64,000 bases of DNA from Celeribacter ethanolicus (GTDB taxonomy: Bacteria > Pseudomonadota > Alphaproteobacteria > Rhodobacterales > Rhodobacteraceae), in assembly GCF_001550095.1 (NCBI RefSeq), contig NZ_LRUC01000008.1, forward strand, positions 62,001 through 126,000, in the 5' to 3' direction. Positions 48,676-58,873 of this stretch are shown one piece after another. Position 1 is the stretch's first letter. Every line of letters begins with the position of its first letter. The position numbers were made by a program, and so were the translations under genes. Below the pieces are notes generated by a model. It was not told where the DNA came from, ran no database searches, and was given only the letters and a program-made list of their open reading frames with translations.

Positions 48676-49476
48676 TTATCGTCCTTTTTTTGCCAGAACT
48701 TCGAGAGCGAGCGCCTGATAGGCTTGGCTGCCTTTCGAAGTCGGATCGTAATCCAGAACCGGAAGCGCGAAAGACGGCGCTTCGCTGATCCGGACATTGC
48801 GCGGGATGACCGTCTGGAACACCAGTTCTCCGAGATTGTCACGCGCGTCCTGCTCCACCTGTCGGGACAAGTTGTTGCGTTGATCATACATAGTCAACAC
48901 AACACCTTCGATCCGCAACTTGGAATTGGCGGTTTGCCGGACTTCGCGAACCGTCAACATCAACTGCGACAGACCTTCCAGCGCAAAGAATTCACTTTGC
49001 AGCGGCACCAAAACGGAATCCGCCGCGACCATGGCATTGACCGTCAGCAGGCTCAGCGATGGCGGGCAGTCGATCAGAATGAAATCGAAGTGAAAATCGT
49101 CGATCGCCGGTTGTCGCAAAGCATCGTGCAACAGGTAGCTGCGCTTTTCATTGGACACCATTTCGATGTCGGCGGAACTCAGATCCACCGTGGCCGGTGA
49201 AATCCAGAGACCTTCGAAATCGGTGGTCTGAATGACGTCATGCAGATCGACATCTCCAAGAACGAGATCATAGGTCGTGTAATTACGGTTTTCCGGATCA
49301 ATCCCAAGACCTGTCGAGGCGTTGCCCTGGGGATCGAGATCGACGACCAGCACCCGGCAACCGTTTTTGACCAAAGCTGCAGCAAGGTTGATCGAGGTTG
49401 TCGTTTTTCCAACCCCACCCTTCTGGTTCGCAATCGCAATGATTTTCGGGCTGCTGGACGAAGAAAAATCAGACAC
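48676..49476 (-). CDS. parA: Chromosome partitioning ATPase ParA
   Basis: MinD/ParA ATPase that pulls ParB-parS complexes apart. 266 residues. The deviant Walker A motif KGGVGKTT is at 19-26. DLDPQGNASTGLG and the Walker B region FILIDCPPSLSLLTVNA follow. The GTG at 49476 is preferred: GGAG lies upstream, and the usual family N-terminus begins here; an ATG at 49560 adds 28 residues that read as rsmG tail. It overlaps rsmG by 8 bp. Confidence 0.96.
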   Translation of the reverse strand: MSDFSSSSSPKIIAIANQKGGVGKTTTSINLAAALVKNGCRVLVVDLDPQGNASTGLGIDPENRNYTTYDLVLGDVDLHDVIQTTDFEGLWISPATVDLSSADIEMVSNEKRSYLLHDALRQPAIDDFHFDFILIDCPPSLSLLTVNAMVAADSVLVPLQSEFFALEGLSQLMLTVREVRQTANSKLRIEGVVLTMYDQRNNLSRQVEQDARDNLGELVFQTVIPRNVRISEAPSFALPVLDYDPTSKGSQAYQALALEVLAKKGR

Positions 49477-50086
49477 GATCAATATCTCCAATGAGAAGGA
49501 TGACGGATTCGGGATCCGTGACGCTCGGGTATTCTTCGTGGCTGAAGCGCCAGCTTTCAAGGGATTCGGAGATTTCCTCGCCGAAAGACATCCCTTTCAT
49601 GAAAATCGCATGACCTCCAGGCACCAGATGCCTTTCGGTAAACTCCAGCAGTTTCGGCAGGCTTGCCAAAGCGCGGGCAGAAATGAGATCGGCTTCAAGA
49701 GGCATGACCTGTTCGATACGTTGAGACAAGACCTCGACATCGAGGTCCAGCTCACGCGCAACAGTCCTCAGGAAGGTTGCCTTGCGTTGGTCCGATTCGA
49801 CGAGGGTAAAACGGATTTTTGACGAGAGCTCTCTGGCAAGCGTGGCGCAGACCAGGCCCGGGAACCCGCCACCACTACCGAAATCAGCCCAATGCCGAAT
49901 ATGTTCCGGCACAAGAGAAAACACCTGCGCCGAATCGACAAAATGCCGTTGCCAAGCCTGATCCAGCGTCGATTTAGAGACCAGATTGATCGCCGGGTTC
50001 CATTTTTTCAAAAGCGCCAGATAGATTTCAAGGCGCTCCAATGTTTCACGTGAAACATCGAGACCCGCTATAGTCTGGGTATTCAT
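49469..50086 (-). CDS. rsmG: 16S rRNA (guanine-527 N7)-methyltransferase
   Basis: 205 residues, formerly gidB. SAM-binding loop DFGSGGGFPGLV is at 68-79, preceded by RHFVDSAQVF. The N-terminus includes VSRET at 11-15, whose codons form a perfect parS site. It sits between mnmG (one base overlap) and parA, the order usual beside alphaproteobacterial origins. Confidence 0.95.
   Translation of the reverse strand: MNTQTIAGLDVSRETLERLEIYLALLKKWNPAINLVSKSTLDQAWQRHFVDSAQVFSLVPEHIRHWADFGSGGGFPGLVCATLARELSSKIRFTLVESDQRKATFLRTVARELDLDVEVLSQRIEQVMPLEADLISARALASLPKLLEFTERHLVPGGHAIFMKGMSFGEEISESLESWRFSHEEYPSVTDPESVILLIGDIDRV
50042..50057 (+). other. Perfect parS site inside rsmG
   Basis: TGTTTCACGTGAAACA, a perfect 16-bp palindrome identical to the canonical parS. 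It lies in codons 11-16 of rsmG and is about 5 kb from the putative oriC. Confidence 0.88.
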
Positions 50087-51954
50087 CAGGAGGCTTTCTG
50101 CCGCTGGCTCTGGCGCAAGCGTGCAAGAATAAGAGTGACGGCAGCCGGTGTCATTCCCTCCACACGCCCGGCCTGAGCGATGGTTTGCGGTCGTGCCTTG
50201 GTAAGTTTCATCCGCAATTCGTTCGACAGACCACTGAGCGCCGCATAATCGAAATCGTCCGGGATATTCTGTTGTTCGTCGCGCTTCAAGGCTTCGACAT
50301 CACGTTTCTGACGTTCGATGTAATTGGCATAGAGAGCGTCCCGCGCAATCTGTTCCTGGATTTCCGGGGAAATCTCGGCAAAAGACGAATCGAGAGCGAT
50401 CACGTTCTTAAAGGTGACATCTGGAAATGCGAGGACCTGATACGCATTGCGGCGCGCACCATCGGAACTCACAGACACCCCGGCCTCGCCCAGTTCGCGT
50501 GGTGTGTAGCTTGAGCGCTCAAGCTGTTCACGACCTTTTTCCAGAGCCTCCATCTTGCCAGAAAACGCAGCCTTGCGGTTCTCACCGACAAGACCAAGTT
50601 CGATACCCTGTGGCGTCAGGCGTTGGTCGGCATTATCCGCACGAAGCGACAGCCGGAACTCGGCCCGGGATGTAAACATCCGGTAAGGTTCGCTAACACC
50701 GCGGGTGACAAGATCGTCGATCATCACCCCGATGTAGCTATCGGAGCGCGTGAAGGTGACACCCTCCTGCCCCATAGATTTACGCGCCGCATTGAGACCG
50801 GCCACCAAACCTTGTGCCGCCGCCTCTTCATAGCCAGTCGTCCCATTGATCTGACCGGCAAGGAAAAGCCCCGGCACATTGCGCAGTTCAAGCGTCAGAC
50901 GCAGCGCGCGCGGATCGACGTAATCGTATTCGATGGCATAAGCGGGCTGACGGATTTCGACCTTTTCCAGACCGCGGATCGAACGGACATAGGCCTCCTG
51001 CACATCGACGGGCAGAGAAGAGGAAATGCCGTTCGGATAAACCGTGTCATCCTCCAAACCTTCCGGTTCGAGGAAGATCTGATGCGAAGTTTTATCGGCA
51101 AATCGGACGATCTTGTCTTCGATCGACGGACAATAGCGTGGGCCGACCCCCTCGATATGACCGCCATACATCGCAGACCGGGAAAGATTCTCGCGAATGA
51201 TGTCATGGGTCCGCTCGTTGGTGTGGGTGATGCCGCAGGACACCTGACGCGCGAAAGGTTTGCGATTCAGGAAGGAAAACACCACGGGATCGTCATCACC
51301 CGGCTGTTCTTCGAGAATCTCCCAGTTGATGGTTTTGCCGTTCAGCCGCGGCGGCGTCCCAGTTTTCAGGCGTCCAATGGGAAGATCGAAACCGTAGAGA
51401 CGTTCCGCCAGGGCGATAGACGGCTTATCACCAATCCGCCCTCCTGGGTATTTGACGTCGCCAATATGGATCAAGCCTTTCAGGAAGGTGCCCGTAGTCA
51501 AGACAACAGCACCGGATTTGATCTGCGAACCGTCGCCCAACACAACACCCGCCACGGATTCGCCGGACATCACAAGATCGGTGACTTCCGCTTCGACGAT
51601 GGTCATGTTGTCTGTGGATTCAAGTTCCGCGAGCATCTCGGTGCGGTAAATCTTTCGATCCGCCTGAGCACGTGGCCCCTGGACCGCAGGGCCTTTGCGC
51701 CGGTTCAAAAGGCGGAATTGAATCCCGGCCTTGTCGGCAATCCGGCCCATCACACCGTCAAGCGCATCGACTTCGCGCACGAGATGGCCTTTACCAAGCC
51801 CGCCGATGGCCGGGTTACAGGACATCACCCCGATGTTTTCGCGCTTCAGTGTGACAAGGGCCGTGCGCGCACCTGCCCGCGCCGCTGCCGCCGCCGCGTC
51901 ACACCCTGCATGGCCGCCCCCTACGACGACGACATCGAAGTCGGTATGTTTCAC
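50086..51954 (-). CDS. mnmG: tRNA uridine-5-carboxymethylaminomethyl modification enzyme MnmG
   Basis: FAD enzyme that, with MnmE, modifies the wobble uridine of tRNAs. 622 residues. GGGHAGC is at 12-18 in the Rossmann fold, then [25 protein letters not shown], and [15 protein letters not shown]. The GTG at 51954 is favoured, with AAGGAG 8 nt upstream; that start codon lies within the CACGTG core of a parS palindrome. A frame to 52116 overlaps mnmE and is not used. It follows mnmE by 16 nt. Confidence 0.96.
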   Translation of the reverse strand: MKHTDFDVVVVGGGHAGCDAAAAAARAGARTALVTLKRENIGVMSCNPAIGGLGKGHLVREVDALDGVMGRIADKAGIQFRLLNRRKGPAVQGPRAQADRKIYRTEMLAELESTDNMTIVEAEVTDLVMSGESVAGVVLGDGSQIKSGAVVLTTGTFLKGLIHIGDVKYPGGRIGDKPSIALAERLYGFDLPIGRLKTGTPPRLNGKTINWEILEEQPGDDDPVVFSFLNRKPFARQVSCGITHTNERTHDIIRENLSRSAMYGGHIEGVGPRYCPSIEDKIVRFADKTSHQIFLEPEGLEDDTVYPNGISSSLPVDVQEAYVRSIRGLEKVEIRQPAYAIEYDYVDPRALRLTLELRNVPGLFLAGQINGTTGYEEAAAQGLVAGLNAARKSMGQEGVTFTRSDSYIGVMIDDLVTRGVSEPYRMFTSRAEFRLSLRADNADQRLTPQGIELGLVGENRKAAFSGKMEALEKGREQLERSSYTPRELGEAGVSVSSDGARRNAYQVLAFPDVTFKNVIALDSSFAEISPEIQEQIARDALYANYIERQKRDVEALKRDEQQNIPDDFDYAALSGLSNELRMKLTKARPQTIAQAGRVEGMTPAAVTLILARLRQSQRQKAS

Positions 51955-51962
51955 GTGAAACA
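51947..51962 (+). other. Perfect parS site over the mnmG start
   Basis: TGTTTCACGTGAAACA, perfect 16-bp palindrome. It spans the translation start of mnmG, whose GTG is in the palindrome centre. It is about 3.3 kb from the putative oriC. Confidence 0.88.
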
Positions 51963-51970
51963 CTCCTTGC

Positions 51971-53266
51971 TCATTTCCCGATGCAGAAACTGGAGAAAAT
52001 TTCTCCAAGAACAGTTTCCACATCAATACGACCGACCAAACAATCCAACGCATAGATCGCGCGCCGCAACTCTTCGGCGGCAAGCTCGGTCCGGTCAGGC
52101 CCGTTAAATACCTCATTTCGCGCCGATTCCATAGAGGCCAGCGCAGCCTTCATCGCCACACGGTGACGTTCCCGGATTGCGGTAGACGCAGAGCTCGCGC
52201 GCGCACTCAGGGTTTCGGCAATGCCGGCCACCATAACATCGACGCCCTGCCCGGTTTTCCCGGAAATGGAAAGCCCCTGCCCGGTAAACTCCCCGGCATC
52301 GTCTTTGCCGATCACGACGAGATCACCCTCTACCGGTTCAATTTCCGGTTTGGCATCGACGGAGGGGATCAGGATGACACGAAGGTCCGCATGTTTCGCG
52401 CGTTCCCGCGCGCGTTCAATGCCGATGGCTTCGACGACATCTTCGGTTTCGCGCAGACCTGCAGTGTCGAGCAACGTGACCGGCAGACCTTTGAGTTCCA
52501 TCCGAACCTCGATCACATCGCGCGTCGTGCCCGCGACCTCGGAGGTGATCGCCGCTTCGCGCCCCGCAAGCATGTTGAGCAAGGTCGACTTGCCCGCATT
52601 GGGCGGACCGACAATGGCAACCTCGAACCCGTCACGGATACGTTCCGCCATTTTGGCGCCTTCAACCTCGGCCTCAAGTTCGATCATCACCTCGGCGATG
52701 AGAACCAGAACCTCGGGGGAGACATCCGTCGGGACCTCTTCGTCGGCGAAATCAATCGTAGCCTCCAGGAGAGCGGCAGAACGCAAAAGCGCGCGGCGCC
52801 AGCGTTCGGTTTTTTCACCCAATGCGCCGGAGAAGACCTTCAAAGCCTGACGGCGCTGCGCCTCTGTTTCCGCTTCGATCAGATCGGCGAGACCTTCGAC
52901 CTGCGCCAGATCGAGGCGTTCGTTTTCAAGTGCGCGGCGGGTGAATTCCCCAGCTTCCGCAAGGCGCAAACCGTCGATCTCCGACAGGCATCTCAGCACC
53001 GCATTGACGATGGCGACAGAGCCGTGAAGCTGCAATTCCGCGCTTTGCTCACCAGTGAAGGAGGCGCCTTCTTCAAAGCAGATCACCAAAGCTTCGTCGA
53101 GCACGATGCCGTCGCGATCCTTGAGCTCGCGCAGCGCGGTCCGACGCGGCGCAGGCACGTCACCGGCCAGCATCTCGACAGCCAAAAACGCAAGCGGCCC
53201 GGAAATCCGGACCACTGCGACACCCGCTTTGCCGCGGGCCGTTGCCAGGGCATAAATCGTATCCAT
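51971..53266 (-). CDS. mnmE: tRNA modification GTPase MnmE
   Basis: 431 residues. The N-terminal tetrahydrofolate-binding domain is followed by a G domain with G1 GPPNAGKST at 220-228 and TTRDVIEV. The C-terminal FCIGK (427-431) has the cysteine essential for the family. It works as a complex with MnmG, its neighbour. It lies 27 nt downstream of rho. Confidence 0.96.
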   Translation of the reverse strand: MDTIYALATARGKAGVAVVRISGPLAFLAVEMLAGDVPAPRRTALRELKDRDGIVLDEALVICFEEGASFTGEQSAELQLHGSVAIVNAVLRCLSEIDGLRLAEAGEFTRRALENERLDLAQVEGLADLIEAETEAQRRQALKVFSGALGEKTERWRRALLRSAALLEATIDFADEEVPTDVSPEVLVLIAEVMIELEAEVEGAKMAERIRDGFEVAIVGPPNAGKSTLLNMLAGREAAITSEVAGTTRDVIEVRMELKGLPVTLLDTAGLRETEDVVEAIGIERARERAKHADLRVILIPSVDAKPEIEPVEGDLVVIGKDDAGEFTGQGLSISGKTGQGVDVMVAGIAETLSARASSASTAIRERHRVAMKAALASMESARNEVFNGPDRTELAAEELRRAIYALDCLVGRIDVETVLGEIFSSFCIGK

Positions 53267-53293
53267 AGGCGTAACCTATTGATATCCTTTTAT

Positions 53294-54565
53294 TTAAGCG
53301 TTCATCGAGTCGAAGAACTCGCCATTGGTTTTGGTCTGTTTGAGCTTGGAAATCAAGAACTCGATGGCATCCGTGGTCCCCATCGGGTTCAGGATGCGGC
53401 GCAGCACATAGGTTTTCTGGAGATCTTTCGCATCCACGAGAAGATCCTCTTTCCGGGTGCCGGATTTGAGGATGTCCATCGCCGGGAAGACGCGTTTGTC
53501 CGCGACTTTGCGATCCAGAACGATCTCGGAGTTACCCGTACCTTTGAATTCTTCAAAGATGACCTCGTCCATCCGCGAGCCGGTGTCGATAAGCGCGGTG
53601 GCAATGATGGTGAGCGACCCACCCTCCTCAATGTTCCGCGCGGCACCAAAGAAACGCTTCGGGCGTTGGAGCGCGTTGGCGTCGACACCACCGGTCAGAA
53701 CCTTGCCGGACGACGGCACGACAGTGTTGAAGGCGCGACCCAGACGGGTGATCGAGTCGAGCAGGATGACAACATCACGCTTGTGCTCAACGAGACGCTT
53801 GGCTTTTTCGATCACCATTTCGGAGACGGCAACGTGACGGGTGGCCGGTTCGTCGAAGGTGGAGGACACAACCTCGCCCTTCACCGAACGCTGCATGTCC
53901 GTCACCTCTTCGGGACGTTCGTCGATCAGCAACACGATGAGATAGCACTCAGGGTGGTTGGTCTCGATCGAATGGGCGATGTTTTGCAGCAAAACGGTCT
54001 TACCCGTGCGCGGCGGCGCGACGATCAGGGCCCGCTGGCCTTTCCCGATCGGGGCGACGAGGTCGATGATCCGGGCAGAACGATCCTTGATCGTCGGATC
54101 CTCGATCTCCATTTTCAAGCGCTCATCGGGGTAGAGCGGCGTCAGGTTGTCGAAGGCAATCTTGTGACGCGCCTTTTCGGGCTCTTCAAAGTTGATCAGC
54201 GTCACCTTGGTGATCGCGAAATAGCGCTCGGTCTCGTTCGGCGCCTGCATCACGCCGTCGACCGTGTCGCCGGTGCGCAGACCGTATTGGCGGATCACCT
54301 CGGGAGAGACGTAGATGTCATCGGGACCCGGCAGATAGTTGGCCTCGGGAGAGCGCAGAAAGCCAAAGCCATCTTGCAGCACTTCGAGCACACCGTCACC
54401 GGAAATCTCCCAGCCCTCATCCGCGCGTTCGCGCAGGATCTGGAACATGATCTCGCCTTTGCGCATCGTGGAGGCGTTTTCGATCTCAAGCTCTTCGGCC
54501 ATCGCCAGAAGGGTCTTGGGGCTCTTGGCTTTCAGATCGGCCAGATTGAGTTTTTCTTCAGTCAT
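53294..54565 (-). CDS. rho: Transcription termination factor Rho
   Basis: Hexameric RNA translocase ending transcription. 423 residues from the ATG at 54565. RNA-binding cold-shock-like domain at about 50-130 ([21 protein letters not shown]), Walker A APPRTGKT at 183-190, and [13 protein letters not shown], matching [18 protein letters not shown] in this protein. It is between hemJ and mnmE on the same strand. Confidence 0.97.
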   Translation of the reverse strand: MTEEKLNLADLKAKSPKTLLAMAEELEIENASTMRKGEIMFQILRERADEGWEISGDGVLEVLQDGFGFLRSPEANYLPGPDDIYVSPEVIRQYGLRTGDTVDGVMQAPNETERYFAITKVTLINFEEPEKARHKIAFDNLTPLYPDERLKMEIEDPTIKDRSARIIDLVAPIGKGQRALIVAPPRTGKTVLLQNIAHSIETNHPECYLIVLLIDERPEEVTDMQRSVKGEVVSSTFDEPATRHVAVSEMVIEKAKRLVEHKRDVVILLDSITRLGRAFNTVVPSSGKVLTGGVDANALQRPKRFFGAARNIEEGGSLTIIATALIDTGSRMDEVIFEEFKGTGNSEIVLDRKVADKRVFPAMDILKSGTRKEDLLVDAKDLQKTYVLRRILNPMGTTDAIEFLISKLKQTKTNGEFFDSMNA

Positions 54566-54690
54566 GGAAATCCATCGGGACCCGCGCGCCGCGCCGGTCT
54601 TTTCTCTCAAATGTCACAGGAGAATCCCCTTGGCCGGACGACCGGGATTTGCGCCTCAGTAAGAGCAAAGACTGTGTGAGTCAATCTTTC

Positions 54691-55143
54691 TTAGAAAGGC
54701 TTCACGATGATCATGATGACGATGAAGATCATCAGGAGCGTCGGAAACTCGTTCATCATGCGGTAATGACGACCGGACCGGGTGTTCGTTCCGGCGACGA
54801 AGTCCTTGCGACGTACAGCGAGCCACATGTGAAACCATGTCATGGCCAGGACGCAGGCGGCTTTCACCCAAGGCCAGCCATCGGACCAGACGATGATGCC
54901 CGGGGTCATGACGAGGCAGAGACCGAAGAACCAGCTCGAGATCATAGCCGGATTCATGATCAGTTTCAGGAGCTTCATTTCCATGTCCTGAAACAGAAGA
55001 TCGGTTTCAGTGCCCTGCTCCACGCTTTCGGTGTGACGCACATAGAGACGTGGGAGATAAAAGATCCCGGCCATCCAGGCGATGATCGAGATCACGTGAA
55101 GCGATTTCGTCCAAAGGTAAACGCTTGCCAGAAAATCGCCCAT
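54691..55143 (-). CDS. hemJ: Protoporphyrinogen oxidase HemJ
   Basis: 150-residue inner-membrane protein with about four helices. It oxidises protoporphyrinogen IX, the step before HemH. WTKSLHVISIIAWMAGIFYLPRLYVRHTE and MTWFHMWLAVRRKDF carry the conserved histidines and arginines of the family. It is the gene bordering the putative oriC on the left, and is transcribed away from it. Confidence 0.92.
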   Translation of the reverse strand: MGDFLASVYLWTKSLHVISIIAWMAGIFYLPRLYVRHTESVEQGTETDLLFQDMEMKLLKLIMNPAMISSWFFGLCLVMTPGIIVWSDGWPWVKAACVLAMTWFHMWLAVRRKDFVAGTNTRSGRHYRMMNEFPTLLMIFIVIMIIVKPF

Positions 55144-55538
55144 GACCGTCCTTTCGAAGTTTCCTTCTAAATAAAATATTAAAAGAAAAAAGAAAGATGA
55201 TGATTTAGTAGGGTCTGTGGATAGTCTGGATTATTCGCTTATCCCCAGCGTCGTCCAGAGGTTCACAATCTTTCATTTTCTTATCCACATCTGCGGATAG
55301 AATAAAATAATCCATTTATTTTCAGTGAATTGAAAAGATATATGTGGGCGGGTTTCGTGGAACAAACGCTCGCAAGACGGGGGCAACGAGGTTATTCCGA
55401 GGGAGACGATTTGTCTTACCCACGATGATAAAACGCAGAGAGTTTGGGGTTGGACCGCGCAGTTATCCCCGCGAAAATGAGGCGCCGGGTTTTCGGCAGA
55501 ACGATCACCAGAGTGACACAGGAGTTTTCAACAGAATT
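55144..55538. other. Candidate chromosomal replication origin (oriC)
   Basis: 395 bp without a gene, clearly more AT-rich than the surroundings. It contains TTATCCACA (55281-55289), a perfect DnaA box, and near matches: CTATCCACA on the minus strand (55216-55224), TTATCCCCA (55239-55247), CTATCCGCA on the minus strand (55292-55300) and TTATCCCCG (55465-55473). AT-rich tracts at 55165-55209 and 55301-55343 could be unwinding elements. Genes on the left run leftward and those on the right run rightward. The position beside hemJ-rho-mnmE and maf fits other alphaproteobacteria. Function is inferred. Confidence 0.72.
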
Positions 55539-56144
55539 ATGAACATCCCGGGACAACTCATCCTCGCCTCAGGGTCCGAAATTCGCCAAACGCTCCTGCG
55601 CAATGCGGGGGTGCCGTTCGAGGTCATCGTCGGACGAATTGATGAAGAAACGGTAAAGGACGCGCTTGTGGCCGAGGGCGCCACGCCGCGCGACATCGCG
55701 GATGCACTGGCCGAAGGGAAAGCGCGGAAAGTGTCGATGAAACATCCGGAGGCGATGGTGATCGGATGCGATCAGACATTGTCGTTCAAAGGCCGGCTTT
55801 TATCAAAAGCGCGGGACAAGGAGGAGGCAAGGGCGCAGTTGCAGGGGATGCGGGGCGAGCGGCACAAGCTTTTGTCTGCGGCGGTGATCTATGAGAATGG
55901 AGAACCGAAATGGCGGCATGTCGGTGAGGTGCGTTTGGAGATGAAGAATTTCTCGGACGCTTACCTCGACGCCTATCTCGACCGAAACTGGGATCAGATC
56001 CGCCATTGTGTCGGGTCCTATATGCTTGAGGCGGAGGGCGTGCGACTGTTTTCCAAGATCGACGGTGATTACTTCACAGTCCTGGGTTTGCCCCTGCTGC
56101 CGCTTCTGGCATACCTGTCGGAAAGAAGGGTGATTGCATCATGA
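55539..56144 (+). CDS. maf: Maf/YceF family nucleotide pyrophosphatase
   Basis: 201 residues from the ATG at 55539. LILASGSEIRQTLLRNAGVPFEVI is the Maf N-terminal signature, and VIGCDQTLSFKGRLLSKA and GSYMLEAEGVRLF follow. The family hydrolyses modified or canonical NTPs; the S-R-R usually seen at LASxSxxR is here SGSEIRQ. The frame is open 195 nt upstream into the oriC region with no family match. First gene of the rightward maf-aroE-coaE-dnaQ run. Confidence 0.9.
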   Translation: MNIPGQLILASGSEIRQTLLRNAGVPFEVIVGRIDEETVKDALVAEGATPRDIADALAEGKARKVSMKHPEAMVIGCDQTLSFKGRLLSKARDKEEARAQLQGMRGERHKLLSAAVIYENGEPKWRHVGEVRLEMKNFSDAYLDAYLDRNWDQIRHCVGSYMLEAEGVRLFSKIDGDYFTVLGLPLLPLLAYLSERRVIAS

Positions 56145-56971
56145 GCGGACATATTCCATTGGCGGGTGTGATCGGCGCACCGGTCGCGCATAGCAAATCT
56201 CCGGCGCTGCATGGCTATTGGCTCAAGCGTTACGGGATTGCGGGGCATTATGTGCATCTGCATGTGGAGCAGGCCGATCTCGAAGAGGTGCTGCGCGCGA
56301 TGCCTAAGATGGGCTTCGTGGGCGCGAATGTGACCATTCCGCATAAGGAACATGTTCTGGCGATTGCCGACATCGTTACCGACCGGGCGGCGCTGATCGG
56401 GGCCGCGAATACGCTGATCTTTCGGGCCGATGGTAAGCTGCATGCGGATAATACCGATGGCTATGGGTTCGTTGAAAACCTGCGGATGAATGCGGATTGG
56501 GACCCGAAGGCGGGGCCTGCGGTGGTGCTGGGCGCTGGTGGCGCGTCGCGGGCGGTGATTGCCTCGCTTCTCGAGGTGGGTGTGCCGGAAATCCGACTGT
56601 CGAACCGGACCCGCACGCGCGCCGATGCGCTACGCGAAGAGTTCGGGGCAAAGATCAACGTCGTCGAGTGGGTCAACGCGGGCGATATGATGCAAGGCGC
56701 TGCAACGGTAGTGAACACCACATCTCTCGGGATGGAAGGGCAGCCGGAGCTTAAGGTTCCGCTCAATCTTCTGAGTTCCGATGCCGTGGTGACCGACATC
56801 GTTTACACCCCTCTGCGCACGGCTTTTCTCGAAGAGGCGGCGCGCAAGGGCTGTCAGACGGTCGACGGGCTTGGAATGTTGCTCTATCAGGCTGCGCCGG
56901 GGTTTGAACGCTGGTTCGGGCAACGGCCCGAAGTGGATGAAGACACTCGCAATTTCATCCTTGCCTCATGA
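56141..56971 (+). CDS. aroE: Shikimate dehydrogenase
   Basis: Reduces 3-dehydroshikimate with NADPH. 276 residues. Shikimate-binding AHSKSP is at 16-21, the catalytic Lys69 is in NVTIPHKE, and Asp105 is in NTDGYGF. The NADP loop is [11 protein letters not shown], and [16 protein letters not shown] is near the end. The start overlaps the maf stop by 4 bp (ATGA). Confidence 0.96.
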   Translation: MSGHIPLAGVIGAPVAHSKSPALHGYWLKRYGIAGHYVHLHVEQADLEEVLRAMPKMGFVGANVTIPHKEHVLAIADIVTDRAALIGAANTLIFRADGKLHADNTDGYGFVENLRMNADWDPKAGPAVVLGAGGASRAVIASLLEVGVPEIRLSNRTRTRADALREEFGAKINVVEWVNAGDMMQGAATVVNTTSLGMEGQPELKVPLNLLSSDAVVTDIVYTPLRTAFLEEAARKGCQTVDGLGMLLYQAAPGFERWFGQRPEVDEDTRNFILAS

Positions 56972-57567
56972 CACAGCCTTTTCTCATCGGTCTGACCGGC
57001 TCCATTGGTATGGGCAAAAGCACCACGGCTCAGATGTTTGCCGAGGCCGGTGTGCCGGTTTGGGATGCGGATGCGGCCGTCGCACGGCTTTATGAGCAAG
57101 ATGGTGCAGCGGTTCAGCCGCTTTTCGAGGTGTTTCCCGAAGCTATCGTGGATGGTGCGGTGTCGAAAGAGCGGCTGAAAGCGATCATTGCCAGAGACCC
57201 GGAAGCGCTCAAAACCATTGAAGCTATCGTGCACCCGCTCGTCGCAGAAGATCGTGCGGACTTCATTGTCCATTCGCAGGCACCGATTGTCCTGATTGAC
57301 ATCCCCCTGTTGTTCGAGACGGGGGCCGACAAGGCCATGGATGCTGTAGTTGTCGTCTCCGTCGACCCGCAAACACAGGCCGAGCGCGTCCTCGCCCGTC
57401 CCGGCATGACGGAGGCGCATTTCAAAACCATCCTCGCGAAACAACTGCCCGACGCGGAAAAACGCGCGCGGGCGGATTTCGTGATCGAGACCGCAAGCCT
57501 TGAAGCCGCCCGCGCACAGGTGCAGGATGTGCTCTCGCAAATCAGGAGCCGTTTACCCCATGCGTGA
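56968..57567 (+). CDS. coaE: Dephospho-CoA kinase
   Basis: Final step of coenzyme A synthesis. 199 residues. P-loop GSIGMGKS is at 11-18; [11 protein letters not shown] and [17 protein letters not shown] are family motifs. It overlaps aroE by 4 bp (ATGA) and dnaQ by 8 bp, part of a tightly packed run. Confidence 0.95.
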   Translation: MTQPFLIGLTGSIGMGKSTTAQMFAEAGVPVWDADAAVARLYEQDGAAVQPLFEVFPEAIVDGAVSKERLKAIIARDPEALKTIEAIVHPLVAEDRADFIVHSQAPIVLIDIPLLFETGADKAMDAVVVVSVDPQTQAERVLARPGMTEAHFKTILAKQLPDAEKRARADFVIETASLEAARAQVQDVLSQIRSRLPHA

Positions 57568-58300
57568 GATCGTACTCGACACCGAAACCACCGGGTTCGA
57601 CCCGTTTAGCGGGGATCGTCTTGTGGAAATCGGGGCGATTGAGCTTGAGAACCACATGCCGTCGGGGCGGACCTATCACCAATATATCCACCCGGATCGC
57701 GATATGCCGGACGAGGCCTTTGGCGTGCATGGGATCGGGCCGGATTTGTTGCGCAACCCGCGGCCGCCGAAAGATGGCGAGGTGATCCTCAAGGACAAGC
57801 CGTTCTTTCGGGAAGTGGGGCGCGCGTTTCTCGATTTTATCGGTACGGATTCGAGGCTGATCATCCACAACGCCGCGTTCGATATGAAATTCCTCAATGC
57901 CGAGCTGAAATGGATCGGCCTGCCGGAAATCGCCTATGAGCGCGCGATCGACACGCTGCCCATGGCGCGGAAAAAATTTCCCGGGGCTCCGGCAACACTC
58001 GATGCGCTGTGCCGTCGGTTCGGGATCGACAACTCGTCGCGGACCCTGCACGGGGCGCTGCTCGACTCCGAAATTCTGGCGGAAGTGTATCTTGAGCTGA
58101 TCGGGGGGCGTCAGCCAGATCTAGTGCTGGCGCCAGTGGGCAAGAAATCCGCCAGCTCTGCCTCCGGTCCGCAAGAGGCATGGCGCCCGACCAGACGTCC
58201 TGCCCCCCTGCCCCCGCGCATCACAGACGAAGAGGCCGCCGCCCATGCTGCCTTTGTCGAGCAGTTGGGCGACGGCGCGCTTTGGAAGAAATTCGACTGA
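57560..58300 (+). CDS. dnaQ: DNA polymerase III epsilon subunit (proofreading exonuclease)
   Basis: 3'-5' exonuclease of the replicase. 246 residues. ExoI is DTETTGFDP (7-15), ExoII is [14 protein letters not shown], and ExoIII is [14 protein letters not shown]. The start is the ATG at 57560 inside the coaE end; [12 protein letters not shown] is the normal N-terminus. It lies close to the putative origin and ends 6 nt from the convergent secB. Confidence 0.96.
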   Translation: MREIVLDTETTGFDPFSGDRLVEIGAIELENHMPSGRTYHQYIHPDRDMPDEAFGVHGIGPDLLRNPRPPKDGEVILKDKPFFREVGRAFLDFIGTDSRLIIHNAAFDMKFLNAELKWIGLPEIAYERAIDTLPMARKKFPGAPATLDALCRRFGIDNSSRTLHGALLDSEILAEVYLELIGGRQPDLVLAPVGKKSASSASGPQEAWRPTRRPAPLPPRITDEEAAAHAAFVEQLGDGALWKKFD

Positions 58301-58306
58301 GGGAAC

Positions 58307-58816
58307 TCAGTTGACCGGTGCGGCGGCCTGTTGGGCTGCGGCGCGGCGCTGCATGTCCTGACGGTAGAGCTGAACGAAGTCGATGTTGTCGAGGTTCAGC
58401 GGCGGGAAGCCACCATCACGGGTGATGTCATGGGTTACGCGGCGCAGGAACGGGAAGAGCATGCGCGGGCATTCGATCATCAGGAACGGATGCATCTGTT
58501 CGTCCGGCACGTTTTCGATGTGGAAGATCCCGGCATAGTCCAGCTCAAGGATGAACAGGGTCTGATCGCCGCTCTCGGTCTTGGATTCGACCTTCACCTT
58601 GGTGGCGACTTCGAACTGGTGCTCTTCTTCACGTTTTTTCGCGTCGAGTGCGACCTGAACGGAGATCGCCGGGCGACCTTCGATTTTCAGACCTTTCTGG
58701 GCCAGAATGTTCTCGAACGACATGTCGCGGATGAACTGACCCAGGATTTGCATTTTGACGGGCGCGGGTTGAGCGGCGGCCTCGGGTTGCGGAGCGGTGG
58801 TGCCGTTTTCGGCCAT
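58307..58816 (-). CDS. secB: Protein export chaperone SecB
   Basis: Tetrameric cytosolic chaperone that holds preproteins and hands them to SecA. 169 residues from the ATG at 58816. QILGQFIRDMSFENILA and DYAGIFHIENVPDEQMHPFL are typical, with an Ala/Pro-rich N-terminal tail and a basic C-terminal tail. SecA in this window has the zinc motif that contacts SecB. Convergent with dnaQ. Confidence 0.95.
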   Translation of the reverse strand: MAENGTTAPQPEAAAQPAPVKMQILGQFIRDMSFENILAQKGLKIEGRPAISVQVALDAKKREEEHQFEVATKVKVESKTESGDQTLFILELDYAGIFHIENVPDEQMHPFLMIECPRMLFPFLRRVTHDITRDGGFPPLNLDNIDFVQLYRQDMQRRAAAQQAAAPVN

Positions 58817-58873
58817 CTTCTCTGTCCTCAAAAAATGAAATTCGCGGATTTGTATCAGGTCGACGGCGGTGCC

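Noticed and set aside
52163-54679. 838-codon open frame opposite mnmE and rho
   Set aside because: It spans two certain genes on the other strand and the gap between them; it has no domain and no start signal.
55081-55110. parS-like CACGTG in hemJ
   Set aside because: Only the central bases fit; six of 16 positions differ from parS and the symmetry is lost.
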